This document shows, in pieces, positions 10,046-19,858 of a stretch of DNA of 64,000 nt. Positions within the stretch are counted from its first letter, which is position 1. Every line of letters starts with the position of its first letter. Below the pieces are notes generated by a model that had not been told where the DNA came from, did no database searches, and worked only from the letters and a program-made list of their open reading frames with translations. The position numbers were made by a program, and so were the translations under genes. Origin of the DNA: Branchipolynoe longqiensis (taxonomy: Eukaryota > Annelida > Polychaeta > Phyllodocida > Polynoidae); assembly GCA_030323885.1 (NCBI GenBank), contig CM059186.1, positions 25,625,849 through 25,689,848 of the forward strand. Direction: 5' to 3'.

Positions 10046-11103
10046 GACCGGACACGATGGCTGAATCAACTAGAGCGCAGGCTTCCTTTGTTGAAGGTTA
10101 GGAGTTCCAGTCCCAGCCTATTCAAACCACTGACTTACAAAATTGATATTTGTCACTACCTAGCCTGGGGCCATATGCAGGAGTCAGTGTTAGCGGGGTT
10201 TGGTGTTAGAGCCTATTACCGGTTAGCTATCGCCGACGTCGCGAACTGTGTCAAGTTGTATGCAGGAGCGCATAACACTTTCATTATAGCTAAACGTGAA
10301 TTTATTTATAGATTTGGGAAATCCCTCTGCATCTGTACCCATATATTAGGCTTAAATATATTAAATGCTATAATATTTAACAGAATTAGATATGCAATAA
10401 GTGAAATTTCATTAAATTAACCCTAAATTCGAAGCGTTATTAAGGCTACCGCCGCATTGGCGGCGATATTAATAGTTATATTTTCTAATCGACGAACGTA
10501 AAGTAAACAAATCGCCGCCGCATCGACGTCGCTTTCCATACTGGCGGCGGTGGCGGTTTGTTTACTGTACCTTCGTCGATTCGAAAATATTAATATTAAT
10601 ATCGCCGCCGTTACGGCGGAAGCGTTAATATTGCTTCGAATTTAGGGTTAAATTGATAAAATGTCACTTATTGCGTATTTAATTATGTTAAATATGATAG
10701 CATTGAATAGATTTGGCGACAACCTTACGCTAACACCGCCCTTAAACGTCATATGAAACGGGGTTAGTGTCGTGGGCCTTAGACGCGTGGTGTTAGGCCC
10801 ATCACTGACTCATGCATACCGACTTTTCGGCGCTAAACCAGAAATCCCATGTAAACACGTTTTGGCTCGCTAACACCGCATCCTGCATGTGGCTAGGAGT
10901 ATGGGATAGGGCTAGGACTGGTTAGCTCAGTGTTAGGATAATGTGGCTGAGTGGGATATTGGATTATGGTGCCGGCAGCCGGGTATCCCAGTGGAACAGT
11001 ACTATAAAGTTGCCAATGGGTGCTCATTGTCACAAGTCGGTACCCGTCCTGATATGACCTAGATATGTCATCAGGACATACAAGTTTAAAAACCCCAACA
11101 AAT
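10046..11103 (+). mobile_element. tRNA-SINE split by a large MITE
   Basis: The head and B box (10046-10168, GACCGGACACGATGGCTGAA onward) stop at CTAGCCTGG. The body resumes at 10894 with TAGGAGTATGGGATAGGGC and runs through the usual tail to about 11103. In intact SINEs the two parts are adjacent, so the element between is a later insertion. Confidence 0.8.
10169..10893. mobile_element. Inverted-repeat element, GGCCATATGCAGGAGTCAG family
   Basis: The left end GGCCATATGCAGGAGTCAGT pairs with the right end AACACCGCATCCTGCATGTGGC. It contains a large internal palindrome at about 10418-10650 (TTCGAAGCGTTATTAAGGC against its complement, with CGCCGCCG/CGGCGGCG blocks). Related copies lie at 31547-32083 and 60313-61264. 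It interrupts a SINE. No transposase is recognisable. Confidence 0.75.
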
Positions 11104-11169
11104 ACATCTGGTGCATGTGTCTTTCTAACTGGTTCCTGACGCTTTCCTGTCAACATCTACGATCATAAC

Positions 11170-11429
11170 AGGACGGGTACCGACTTGTGACAGTGCACAC
11201 TCATGGCGACTTTATAGTGCTGCCCCACTTGAAGACCAGGTCGCCAGCAATAAGTCACATTATCCTGACACTGAGCCAACCAGTCCTTGCCCTATCCTAA
11301 TATTGCACCTGGCTAGGAAGCGATAAGTATCAATCTTGTAAGTCACAGGTTTGACTTGACCGGGAATTGAACTCCAGACCTTCCGCACAGGAGGCCGGCG
11401 CTGTACCGATTAGGCCACCCCGCCCGGTC
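11170..11429 (-). mobile_element. tRNA-SINE, reverse orientation
   Basis: On the minus strand: a tRNA-like head near 11429 (GACCGGGCGGGGTGGCCTAA), B box, body with CAGTGTCAGGATAATGTGAC, and part of the tail (GGTACCCGTCCTG). The AAAC tail is cut short at 11170. Confidence 0.8.
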
Positions 11430-11525
11430 CCGATAGAAGCACCAACTTTTCTAAACCAAAGCATCTTCCCAGAATCGATATGCAGAACACTTGGTCTACT
11501 CATTAAAGTTGTATTGCAGTTTATA

Positions 11526-11668
11526 CCAGCCAAGAGGCGAGTTACTGGGGTCGGGTCATTTTGCACACGGCACGTGTATTTGTCGACTCCACTCGCAGTG
11601 TTTCGATTTGAAATTCTGACGACTCGGGTGACCCCAAGTCGCCCGGGTCGTGTTAATCGATCACGGCC
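11526..11668. mobile_element. Right-end fragment of the GGCCGTATTCGAT MITE
   Basis: It matches the right half of the complete element at 54461-54918, including CCAGCCAAGAGGCGAGTTAC, TTTTGCACACGGCACGTGT and the diverged terminus ATCGATCACGGCC. The left half is absent. Confidence 0.65.
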
Positions 11669-11759
11669 ATTGTGGTAATGTTGGGACAGCAGGCGCTCCA
11701 TCACTTCTGGTAAAATCTATGAATTTGACATGGGCTATTAATACTATTGCAAACGCGTC

Positions 11760-12174
11760 ATTCAATAAGACCGCTGGCTGGCTTCCATTGTGTGAAATTG
11801 TGGGTTTAAATGCCGGCCCCATAAAATCAATCAATGACTTACAAAATTTATAATTGTCTCTACCGAGACTGACAGTTGGTGTTACTATTAATTAATAGGA
11901 TATGGCTAGGACGGGTTTGCCCAGTATCATCATAATGTGACTGAGTGTGATATTGGATCATGGTGCCATTGGCCTGGTTGAGTGGGGCAGCACTATAAAG
12001 ATATCATGAGTGCACAGTCACAAGATGGTACCCATCCTGATATGATCTTACATATTGCCATGATGTAAAACCCCAACAAGGGAGTGAGGCAGCACTATAA
12101 AGTCACAGTCACGAGTTGGTACCCATTCTCATATGACCTTAGATATTGCCAGGATGTAAAGCCCCAACAAACCA
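11760..12174 (+). mobile_element. Diverged tRNA-SINE with duplicated tail
   Basis: The B-box-like GTGGGTTTAAATGCC, the body (GTGACTGAGTGTGATATTGG) and the tail are present. The block GGCAGCACTATAAAG ... CCCCAACAA then occurs a second time at about 12082-12174, so the last 110 bases are tandemly duplicated. It is more diverged than the other copies. Confidence 0.7.
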
Positions 12175-13099
12175 ACTTGGTAGAGCAGTATTTGAATGGC
12201 ACTAGTACCGTGCGAAGTCACTATAGCTAATACAGTGCTATGATGAAGAGTACATGCACACAAGCTGGTGTCAAATGAAAGTTCAAATTTTTGTTATTCT
12301 CGGAGGGGGTGGGGGTCCAGGAAAGAATTTCTGGACGAATTTATTACGTGACCTATATCCACCTTTTGTTGTTGTTGGTACATTAGTTGTATAATGTATA
12401 AGCATGGGAAATTTTAGTCGCAGACGACTGGTCTTCCTCATTCCACTGCTCATTGCCCTATCCTAGTAATGCCAAGCATCTGGCTAGGAAGCGGAACGTA
12501 TACATTTTTAATGGCCCTGTCACATTACGACGCATCTCGCCAGCGCGCCACGAGAAGCATCAAACTTTTCTGCGTGGGGGGGCAAAGTTGGATGTATACA
12601 CGGCGTATGGCTAACGTACCTCCCGACGAAAAATGCTCGAATTACGCTCACTGTATGTTCACAGAATGCCAGTGAAGGTTATATATGTTATTTGATCGCC
12701 AGAACTACGTGTCATATGTTACATACGTCAAGACATGCTGGAGAAACATACGTTAGGCATACGTTGTCAGTATGCGGACTGTATGTTCCCACTGCCTTTA
12801 AAGTAGGTCAAGGTAGTGCAACGTAGTGAACAACGTTTGACTAACGTACATCAACATATGTCTAATGCATACATAACATATGGCGGATGTAAAATCCACA
12901 CATTGTCAAACGTAGTCGTACGTCGCCGACCCCCTGACGTGTGACGCCGTATCTCGATGAACATCGACATATACCAATGAGCGCCTAACGCACGCATAAC
13001 GCATAATGACATATCCCGACATAGCGGCAAAAAATCACATACGTCAACATACGTTTGCGCGATGCATCATAGGATCAGTGAGGAGGCTCATGAATAAAG

Positions 13100-13269
13100 G
13101 ATCAGTGAGGAGGCTCATGAGGAGCAAGTACAAGGTAGAAAGCAATGTAAGGCTCATGAGGAGCAACAGAACAATGAATAAAGTGAAAGGGGGGCTCATA
13201 AGGAGCAAAAGTCAGAGGTGATATGAGTTCATGTGAGGGGGGGGGGGGGCGCCGAGGAGCCCTCCACCA
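13100..13269 (-). repeat. Split direct repeat B2
   Basis: It runs from CAGTGAGGAGGCTCATGAGG to GCCGAGGAGCCCTCCACCA and is near-identical to 13652-13814, differing mainly in G-run length. A partial extra copy of its outer edge (GGATCAGTGAGGAGGCTCAT) sits at 13072-13096, at the very end of the element. Confidence 0.85.
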
Positions 13270-13317
13270 GCTGTAAGAGAAAAGAAGATAGGTAGAGAAA
13301 GTTGGGTGGGTGGGTGG

Positions 13318-13564
13318 AGGAAAAAGGCAGAGCGCGGAGGAGGGCAGGAAGGCGAGTGACTGAGGGAGGCCGGTGGGCGGCCTTATAAGGGAGGGAGGAG
13401 GGCGGTGACGGGTGAGGTGCGAAAGCAGCGGCCCGGGGGAGGGGGGAGGAGGAAAGCTGAGAGGCGGACGTCGCGTGAGGTGCGAATGCTGCGCGGCGAC
13501 CGGGGAGGCGGGGGGAGGGTCTCTTCCTCTCCACGCATCAAACGCAAGGCTTCGCATTACGACC
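13318..13564 (-). repeat. Split direct repeat A2
   Basis: It runs from AGGAAAAAGGCAGAGCGCGG to TTCGCATTACGACC and matches 15707-15946 closely. The main differences are a short GGGGGAGG insertion and a few substitutions. Confidence 0.85.
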
Positions 13565-13651
13565 GATGCGTGAAAAGGAAGAAGGCAAGGTGGAGGTGGA
13601 AAGAAGAGGCGTTTAGTGGGGCGCCTCTGGCAACAGGGGGTAACAGGGCAA

Positions 13652-13814
13652 CAGTGAGGAGGCTCATGAGGAGCAAGTACAAGGTAGAAAGCAATGTAAG
13701 GCTCATGAGGAGCAACAGAACAATGAATAAAGTGAAAGGGGGGCTCATAAGGAGCAAAAGTCAGAGGTGATATGAGTTCATGTGAGGGGGGGGGCGCCGA
13801 GGAGCCCTCCACCA
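13652..13814 (-). repeat. Split direct repeat B1
   Basis: This is the partner of 13100-13269. It lies just 3' of the gag-like frame on the minus strand and is separated from A2 by 87 bases. Confidence 0.85.
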
Positions 13815-14253
13815 AAAAGGGAGGAGAGGGCTCGAGGCGCGCCCGAGGCGGGGGCCCGAGGCGTAGGCCGCGGCTGAGGTCCAGGGCTGGGCCGGGATAG
13901 CGCGGGAGGGAGACCCGGGTGAGGCTTGGGCGGGGTTCTCGGCGGAGGCTGGGGAAGTTAAAGGTCTGGGTGGGGTGAAGTGACCGGGGCCTACGTCGAC
14001 AGGGAGCGGGCGGCCAAAAAGGTTGGGGAGGCCCGCTCCTTGGAGAGATGCGGTGAGGAGGTCCGGCGAGGGTCGAGCAGGGGGGCAGCGAAGTCCTCAG
14101 GGCTGGGCGGGGTGGGGGTGAGGGTCGGGTCGGGCTGGTTGATGAAGGCTGTGTCGTGGAGGCCGTGATGGTCGGCGGCTGTGCTGTCTGGGGAGGATTC
14201 GTCGTCTGAGTGGGCGGCGTCTGGGGCTTGCGGTGCGAGGTGATGGTTTCCGG

Positions 14254-14405
14254 CTGTGTCTGGGCGGAGTTTCGGTCGGTACTCTGGGGGTTGTCGGTAG
14301 CGGTGGCGGGTTGTCGGCATGGAACCCACCCCCCAACCCCCCTGGGCGGAGTTTCGGTCGGTGATCTCTGGGGGGTTGTCGGTAGTGGTGACGGGGTTGT
14401 CGGCA
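14254..14405. repeat. Two-unit tandem repeat, roughly 80-90 bp
   Basis: The block GCGGAGTTTCGGTCGGT ... GGTTGTCGGTAG occurs twice, around 14264 and 14345. It lies between the zinc-finger codons and B1, in sequence that reads as low-complexity Pro/Thr-rich peptide, and may mark the deletion site of the missing pol region. Confidence 0.6.
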
Positions 14406-14499
14406 GTGGTGTGGGTGAGACGCCACCCCCCCGGCCGCCGGGGGGGGGGGCGCGGATCAAAAATCCGCCGAGGCGGCCGGGGTCTGGCGCTCACGGGCT

Positions 14500-15642
14500 G
14501 CTTAGGGCAGGCGGCCTCGCTGTGCATCGTGAGGATGCGCCGCACGTTGGCGCAGTATGCGCATACGTGCCGGTGCCTGCTTCCCACCTCGCCGTGGGCC
14601 TCCCCGACGGGGGCCCGGTCGCACGAGGCGGGCTCGCGGTTCCAGGCGGGGCAGGGGGCCCCGTGAGTCTGCCTGTCGTAGGCGATGCGCGTGTCGACTT
14701 GGGGCCGGGGCAGGTGTGCGCCTCGGGGAAGGTCGTCGCCTCGGGGGGCTGGTGCTGCCCGGGAGGCCTGGGTGAGGGCGGCGGGCATGGTGAGGGATTC
14801 CACCCTCAGCAGGTCGAGGGCAACTGGATCGTGCCAGCCGTGGGGGAGCCTCCCGTCCGCTATCCACGTGAAGACCGTTTCAGAATAACGGCGGACGGTA
14901 GGCCACGGATAGACGAGGTTGTCCCTCAACACTGTGAGGTGGTGGTGGTGTAGGCCTGAGACGGAGTGGGCGGGGAAGCTTGGATGGCTGACCAGGGTCA
15001 GGAGGGCAAGGCTGTACTCATCCTTGGTAGCCTCGCCCCTCTTCACGGGCTTCCGTTCATCGCCCCTCTCCACCAGGTCCGAGGGGAAGATATAGCCAGA
15101 GGGTATACCCTGACGCCTGACCGTGTGTTGCGCCTCGGCGGAGGCCAGGATCTCGCGTCGGGCGCGGATGCTGGGGTGTGCTCGACCACGTCCTGGGGGT
15201 AGGCTGGGGGCGGAGCGCGGGCGGCTGGGGCGGTGAGGCGGCCGTAGCATTCGTACCGGGGGTGCACTGCCCCTGGCAGAGTCGCTTGAGGTGGCGGCGG
15301 GGGGCGTGCCCCGCCTGCGGCGCGCGCCCGAGGTGCTGGGGCGGGCGGCGTGCTGTAGGCGGCTTGACGCCTCGGGGGAGGCGAGGGCCTCTCCGGTGGT
15401 CCTCGGGGTCCCCCCGACTCGAGGGCGTCCATGCGGGCGGTGGTGACGAGGTGGAGCGCCTCAAGGCGGTGGATGGCCTCGAGAATCGCGCTCGTCTCGG
15501 TGCCCGAGGGGTGGTCCGAGGGCGCCGAAGGAGACGCCGGGGCCGAGGATGGTGAGGCGCCTCCCGGCGAGCCCGAGGAGGGTCCCGGCATGGCGGTCGT
15601 CCGGGAGCTCTTGCGGCCCTTGCCCTTTCCGTGTCCGGGCAT
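14500..15642 (-). pseudogene. gag-like ORF1 of the YR retrotransposon (frameshifted)
   Basis: The frame starts at ATG 15642 (MPGHGKGKGRKSS), 65 bases inside A1. It has a basic, Ser/Pro-rich start, then a helical segment (ILEAIHRLEALHLVTTARMD), then YPQDVVEHTPASAPDA. The downstream part continues in another frame (REILASAEAQHTVRRQGIPS), so one frameshift lies near 15160. A region with VRRYSETVFTWIADG and WHDPVALDLL follows. A Cys/His cluster comes next at about 14653-14507 (CPAWNREPASC, HRHVCAYC, MHSEAACP), like the zinc-binding end of ORF1 proteins in DIRS/Ngaro-type elements. After it the frame turns into Pro/Thr-rich sequence without recognisable domains. Such gag proteins bind element RNA. 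The family call rests on layout plus motifs, not on a database match. Confidence 0.6.
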
Positions 15643-15706
15643 GCTGGAGCGGCCCGAAGGGGTGCAGCGGTCCGAGGTGAAGATCAGCGGTGAGGAAGTG
15701 CCAAAC

Positions 15707-15946
15707 AGGAAAAAGGCAGAGCGCGGAGGAGGGCAGGAAGGCGACTGACTGAGGGAGGCCGGCGGGCGGCCTTATAAGGGAGGGAGGAGGGCGGTGACGG
15801 GTGAGGTGCGAAAGCAGCGGCCCGGGGGAGGAGGAAAGCTGAGAGGCGGACGTCGCGCGAGGTGCGAATGCTGCGTGACGACCGGGGAGGCGGGGGGAGG
15901 GTCTCTTCCTCTCCACGCATCAAACGCAATGCTTCGCATTACGACC
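15707..15946 (-). repeat. Split direct repeat A1
   Basis: This is the 5' terminal repeat of the retrotransposon on the minus strand and the partner of 13318-13564. Its outer edge GGTCGTAATGCGAAGCATTG abuts the last 15 bases of the host MITE. Confidence 0.8.
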
Positions 15947-16049
15947 AATGTGACAGCACCATTAGTCACTGGTTTGACTCGACCAGGATTCGAACCCACG
16001 ATCTACCAGCATGGGAGACGGATGCTCTAACTCATTTGGCCATCCCGTC

Positions 16050-16803
16050 ATGTGGGCTTTTGGAAACTTGGGGAAGTTTTGGAAATTTAAAATGAAAGAT
16101 TCCCAGGCCTATTGCATATTGTTTCATCTAGTAATCCAACACGCTCGGATCCCTTTAACAGAGTTGTTTAAGGACTAGATAGGGTCGGCCGTTCTCTACT
16201 CTCTATTATTAGTATTAAGTCATTGTTTATATAAACACATGTTGGGAGAGTGATGGGAAATATAGTAGTTGTTGGAAACTGTTTGGACAGATGAATAGTT
16301 TAAAATAAAAAGCCATATTGATATTGAAATGCGAATCAGTTGTTTGTACAAGACTCATGGGTATGGATTTGAAAAGATAATTCAGAACAGCACAAAACCC
16401 TTCTTGCACTTGTTTTGTGTAGCTGAAATATTGGCTGTATTCATTGTACTAGAGTAAGATTCTAAAAGTACATATTTGCCAATGATAGTCTCTATTCAGG
16501 ATTTTTAATCTACAGATTTCCAGGGGGGAGGGGCGATTTTAACCAAAAAAATATAGCTTGCTCTCAAGTTACATAATGCGATGGATCTGAGTTTCTGACA
16601 TATCAAACACAAATTAGCTCCACCATTATAATCTGTTTTGAAATAACTTTCATTTTAGGATATATTGGAAAGCGTGACAAATTAATTTTTGGCATGCACA
16701 CTAAAATAAATTCTACTCACTTTTCGCCGTGAATATGGCGTTTCCTGTCGACATGGCTTAAAATCATCATCAATCAATCAAAACGCTGCCCTGATTGACT
16801 TAT
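16050..16803. other. No recognised feature
   Basis: AT-rich unique-looking sequence; short open frames only, none with a recognisable domain. Confidence 0.4.
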
Positions 16804-16807
16804 TTAA

Positions 16808-17144
16808 AGCTGCATAGTCCGATGAAATATCAAATTTTCAAAACCAAACCAATTATCTAGATTTGATTTTACATATCTGACTTAGATAGTGATGTACTTA
16901 TTAAGCATTTATTTCTGCGTAGAATGCAATACTAAGTCAATTTAACAGAACCTGTTACTGCAGAAGTCTATGGTGTCAGAGTTTTGGCAAGCTTGCCAAA
17001 ACTAATTTTCCATGTTTGCACTCAAAATATCTAAAAAGTTTACCATTTATAATAAATATAACGTTGAAGTAGATACTAGTGATCGATCTAATATATTTAT
17101 CTCAGAATAAATACCGAAATTCAAAACCATCGGACTATGCAACT
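16808..17144. mobile_element. TTAA-flanked MITE (AGYTGCATAGTCCGATG family)
   Basis: It begins AGCTGCATAGTCCGATG and ends CATCGGACTATGCAACT, flanked by TTAA on both sides (16804-16807 and 17145-17148). The interior includes AACAGAACCTGTTACTGCAG and GGCAAGCTTGCCAAAACT, conserved in all copies. There is no coding capacity. Full copies of about 310-350 bp also occur at 18359, 19859, 21140 (split), 30006, 41683, 44548 and 47673. TTAA is the piggyBac target duplication, so a piggyBac-type mover is inferred. Confidence 0.85.
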
Positions 17145-17228
17145 TTAACCTAGGACAGAAAGCTTTGCTGATTGTGCTTCTTTTGGTACCAGCTCCAACT
17201 TTCTATGATGTAGCACAACGAAGCATAA

Positions 17229-17887
17229 AGCGGGCATTCCTTACACGCGGTATGCAGTATGTGGCATGCGGTATGCGAATGGCAGCATTCCTTACACGCA
17301 GCATGCGGCACACGACTGGCTATATTCCTACCTTTATAATTACCAAATTATAGATAAGTATTCATATTTTTGTGGCTCTGGTAGCATTTTTACCAACCCG
17401 AACCCCCACCACCACCACTACCATATGTTTCCCCTCAGCACCCTTGTGTGTGACCGTTCCGTAATGCTCAGTCGCCTCTCCTCGTCTAAAACTAATGGAC
17501 AAGTGCGACTGACTGAACCCCACCACCACCACTACCATATGTTTCCCCTCAGCACAAACGTGTCCGTAATTATCAGTCGCCTCCTCCCGCCTTAAACCTA
17601 TGGACAAATGCGACTGATGGTTTTCCTCTCAGAAGCCTTGTGCGTGACCGTTCCGTAATGCTCAGTCGCCTCTCCTCGTCTTTATCTAATGGACAAATGC
17701 GACTGATGGTTTTCTATTCGCACCCGCGTGCCGCATGCTGCACCGATCGCTACAGGGACCGATCGGTTTGATGCATTCGCATTCGCATACCGCGTGTAAG
17801 GAATGTAGTCCATTGACTTCAAGGCATTTTGATTTTTTGTCGCATTCGCATTCGCATACCACATGCCGCGTGTAAGGAATGCACCCT
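17229..17887. mobile_element. TAA-flanked MITE, GCATTCCTTACACGCGG family
   Basis: It begins AGCGGGCATTCCTTACACGC and ends GCGTGTAAGGAATGCACCCT, with TAA at 17226-17228 and 17888-17890. Many GGTATGCGAATGC motifs occur in both orientations near each end. In the middle, a block ending ACCACCACTACCATATG plus TTTCCCCTCAGCAC is repeated (17410-17450 and 17520-17560), as is GTCGCCTCTCCTCGTC. A second copy is at 46086-46664. Confidence 0.8.
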
Positions 17888-17890
17888 TAA

Positions 17891-18186
17891 GCCTATTATT
17901 AATTAAAGATAGCCAGTTTTGAGTTACACCAGTGATGAGGGAATATTGACTAAATACTGTCATAATGCAAATGAATTCTACCTGAATTCAACCTCAATAT
18001 AGAGCATATATTCATCTTTTAGGCTATCTAATTTCATTCAAAATCAAATACATACAGAAATAGTTGCATGGGAATATTGATGGAAAAAACCACCATTCCT
18101 GCAATTTTTCATGGCGCTGCTGGTACCTAATGCGAGACATGCTTGGAGCATAGCATAAGAACGACAAACTGCCAGGCATTGTTAAT
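17891..18186. other. No recognised feature
   Basis: Nothing that I can pair with a gene or repeat. Confidence 0.35.
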
Positions 18187-18189
18187 GGT

Positions 18190-18253
18190 TGTTTTGTTTG
18201 TTTGTTGTTGTTTTACGTCCTAGCAACATCTAAGGTCATATCAGGACGGCATT
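18190..18253 (-). mobile_element. SINE 3' tail fragment
   Basis: The reverse-orientation tail only: TTTGTTGTTGTTTTACGTCC through CATATCAGGACGG. There is no body or head. Confidence 0.75.
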
Positions 18254-18358
18254 TTTAATGAGTGCACCCGTATCAAAGTTGGATGTGTAGGATCAAATCT
18301 AGGAAAGTGTTTTACTTTCAAGACATAAAAGATGCTTTCATAGGACTATGCGGATTAA

Positions 18359-18668
18359 AGCCGCATAGTCCGATGATTTGATTCTACGTATCTAACTTAG
18401 ATCCTGGTGCGCTCATTAAACATTTGTCACCACACAAAAGGGAATACCGAGGCACTTGAATAGAACCTGTTACTGCAGAATGCTATGTTGTCAGAGTTTT
18501 GGCATGTAGGCCAAAATGAATTTTACATGTTTGCATTTCAAATATCTCAAATGTTAGTCATTTAAAATAAAAGTTACTTCAAACTAAACAAAGGTAGATT
18601 ATAACGAACAACCTAATATATTTATCTCAGTAAATGATAGAAACTCAAAACCTTCGGACTATGCGACT
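18359..18668. mobile_element. TTAA-flanked MITE copy
   Basis: The ends are AGCCGCATAGTCCGATG and CGGACTATGCGACT between TTAA repeats (18355-18358 and 18669-18672). It is shorter than the others because part of the left interior is missing. Two diverged fragments of the same family flank it (about 18255-18345 and 18675-18775, both with GATCAAATCTAGG). Confidence 0.8.
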
Positions 18669-18974
18669 TTAATTAGTTCACCGGTATCAAAGTTGAATAT
18701 GCAAGATCAAATCTAGGCAGGAGTTTTATTTTCGAGAGAGAAAAAAAAGGACCCCCTTCATAAGGACAATGAGGCTTTTAAAAAAAACACCCAAAAAACA
18801 AACCACCCACACCCAAAAAAAACTACACCAAGACTTGACAGCCGTCCGCCCACTATTAAGGAATCATATGAAGCACACACGCCCCCACAGACAATGAATC
18901 CAGCTATACCCATCTTGATTCACGGACACCCAAGTGGTGTTCACATTGGTCCACTGATGTTAATTAGATGTTAA

Positions 18975-19531
18975 GGCCCTGTCACACTATGGTGTCAGCG
19001 CATGCTCAATGTTAGAAAATGTGCCAGTACGTCGGCATTCGTCGAACGGGGTATAAAAATCGGCGTCTACACAACATACACACAACATACTAATGTATGC
19101 AGAACATATCTCTGACCTATTGCTAGCGTATGAGAGTGTTCATGTGCCTCGCAAAATGTTCCCAAAACGCTCGCATACGCTCATGGACTGTACACGGACT
19201 GCACATTCCCACCGGCTGAACCTATGTCTAACGTGCAGCAACGTATACCAAAGTATCCCTAACGTACTCCCAACGTATCCTGAACGTATACGCAGCGTAC
19301 ATTCAATGTACAAGCCAAACGTCGACACACGTTGGAAATTTTGAGCATGCACAACATTTTTTCAGAGCCTCAATGCACGGCGACGTAAGACGACGTATAA
19401 CGACGTACCCGGAACGTACCTGACATACGCCCAATGTATACGTAACATATGACGATATACGCCGACGTGTTGGTAGAAAATCACATACGTCGGCATACGC
19501 TAAGGCTATACGTCGTAGTGTGACAGGCCCT
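18975..19531. mobile_element. PIF/Harbinger-type MITE
   Basis: The ends are AGGCCCTGTCACACTA and TAGTGTGACAGGCCCT between TTA flanks (18972-18974, 19532-19534). The interior is rich in AACGTAC/GTACGTT motifs. It is the best full-length comparison for the split copy at 12512-15961 and for the end at 56888. Confidence 0.85.
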
Positions 19532-19534
19532 TTA

Positions 19535-19854
19535 ACGCTAGCACTGTAGCAGCGACCCCCGGTGTCGACGACACGAACCAGCCGCCTCTTGTACCGAGTC
19601 GACTAGCCGAGTAGCAGCTGGTTGCCGGCGAGCTCTGCTCGGGAGCGTAAACACACATCCCAGCTTCCCTCCCTCCTCTGGCGGGATTCTGTATAGTCGT
19701 CTGGGTGGATGAACCCGCGTTATTTATACCCGAAGATATATCACGCCTCCAAAGTGGAGAAGGTTGCCTAATACGATGAGTCTTAAATCTAATTGTTTCT
19801 CTCTCTTTCTCTTCCCCACATCAGGTTGACCATTATGACATACTGTAGTTCACG
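19535..19854. other. GC-richer stretch, nothing recognised
   Basis: Locally GC-rich (CGGTGTCGACGACACG palindrome near 19560, TCGACTAGCCGAGTAGCAG) but with no gene signal that I can support. Confidence 0.35.
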
Positions 19855-19858
19855 TTAA

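Larger units (their letters stand above)
13071..15946 (-). mobile_element. PAT/Ngaro-like YR retrotransposon with split direct repeats, gag only
   Basis: On the minus strand the order is A1 (15946-15707), gag-like frame, B1 (13814-13652), A2 (13564-13318), B2 (13269-13100). A1 and A2 are near-identical direct repeats, as are B1 and B2. This A1-ORF-B1-A2-B2 layout is the split-direct-repeat hallmark of PAT-like and Ngaro tyrosine-recombinase retrotransposons. The element is strongly GC-rich against an AT-rich background. No reverse transcriptase, RNase H or recombinase is visible between gag and B1, so it is an internally deleted or non-autonomous copy of 2.88 kb. Insertion into the MITE shows no obvious target duplication, as expected for recombinase-mediated integration. 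Confidence 0.72.
12512..15961. mobile_element. PIF/Harbinger-type MITE carrying an inserted retrotransposon
   Basis: The left end TGGCCCTGTCACATTACGAC and right end AATGTGACAGCACCA are the family termini, with TAA on the left and TTA on the right, in the host SINE. The left part (12512-13070) aligns along its length with the MITE at 18975-19531 (AAAATCACATACGTC near its end). Only the last 15 bases of the MITE (15947-15961) lie on the other side of the insert, which places the insertion just inside the right terminus. Confidence 0.75.
12365..16049 (-). mobile_element. tRNA-SINE with type 2 tail, split by a nested insertion
   Basis: On the minus strand the tRNA-like head and B box occupy 16049-15962 (GACGGGATGGCCAAATGAG, GGTTCGAATCC). 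The remainder continues at 12511-12365. In intact copies the AGTCA and TTTTTAA parts are adjacent. The 3' end differs from the common tail: after AGGATAGGGCAATGAGCAGT it continues GGAATGAGGAAG and ends in a TTGTTGTTGTT (plus-strand) block. The same alternative tail is at 59460-59543. This is the outermost level of a three-level nest. Confidence 0.75.

Noticed and set aside
13102..14460. Open frame of 452 codons on the minus strand
   Set aside because: It reads straight through the B1, A2 and B2 direct repeats and Pro/Ser-rich low-complexity sequence. Its length comes from GC-rich composition, and repeated peptide blocks simply mirror the DNA repeats.
14210..14953. Plus-strand open frame of 247 codons, Gly/Val-rich
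   Set aside because: It is antisense to the gag-like frame in GC-rich DNA, with no recognisable domain.
15967..16049. tRNA gene on the minus strand
   Set aside because: The tRNA-like boxes are the head of a SINE whose body follows after the nested insertion.
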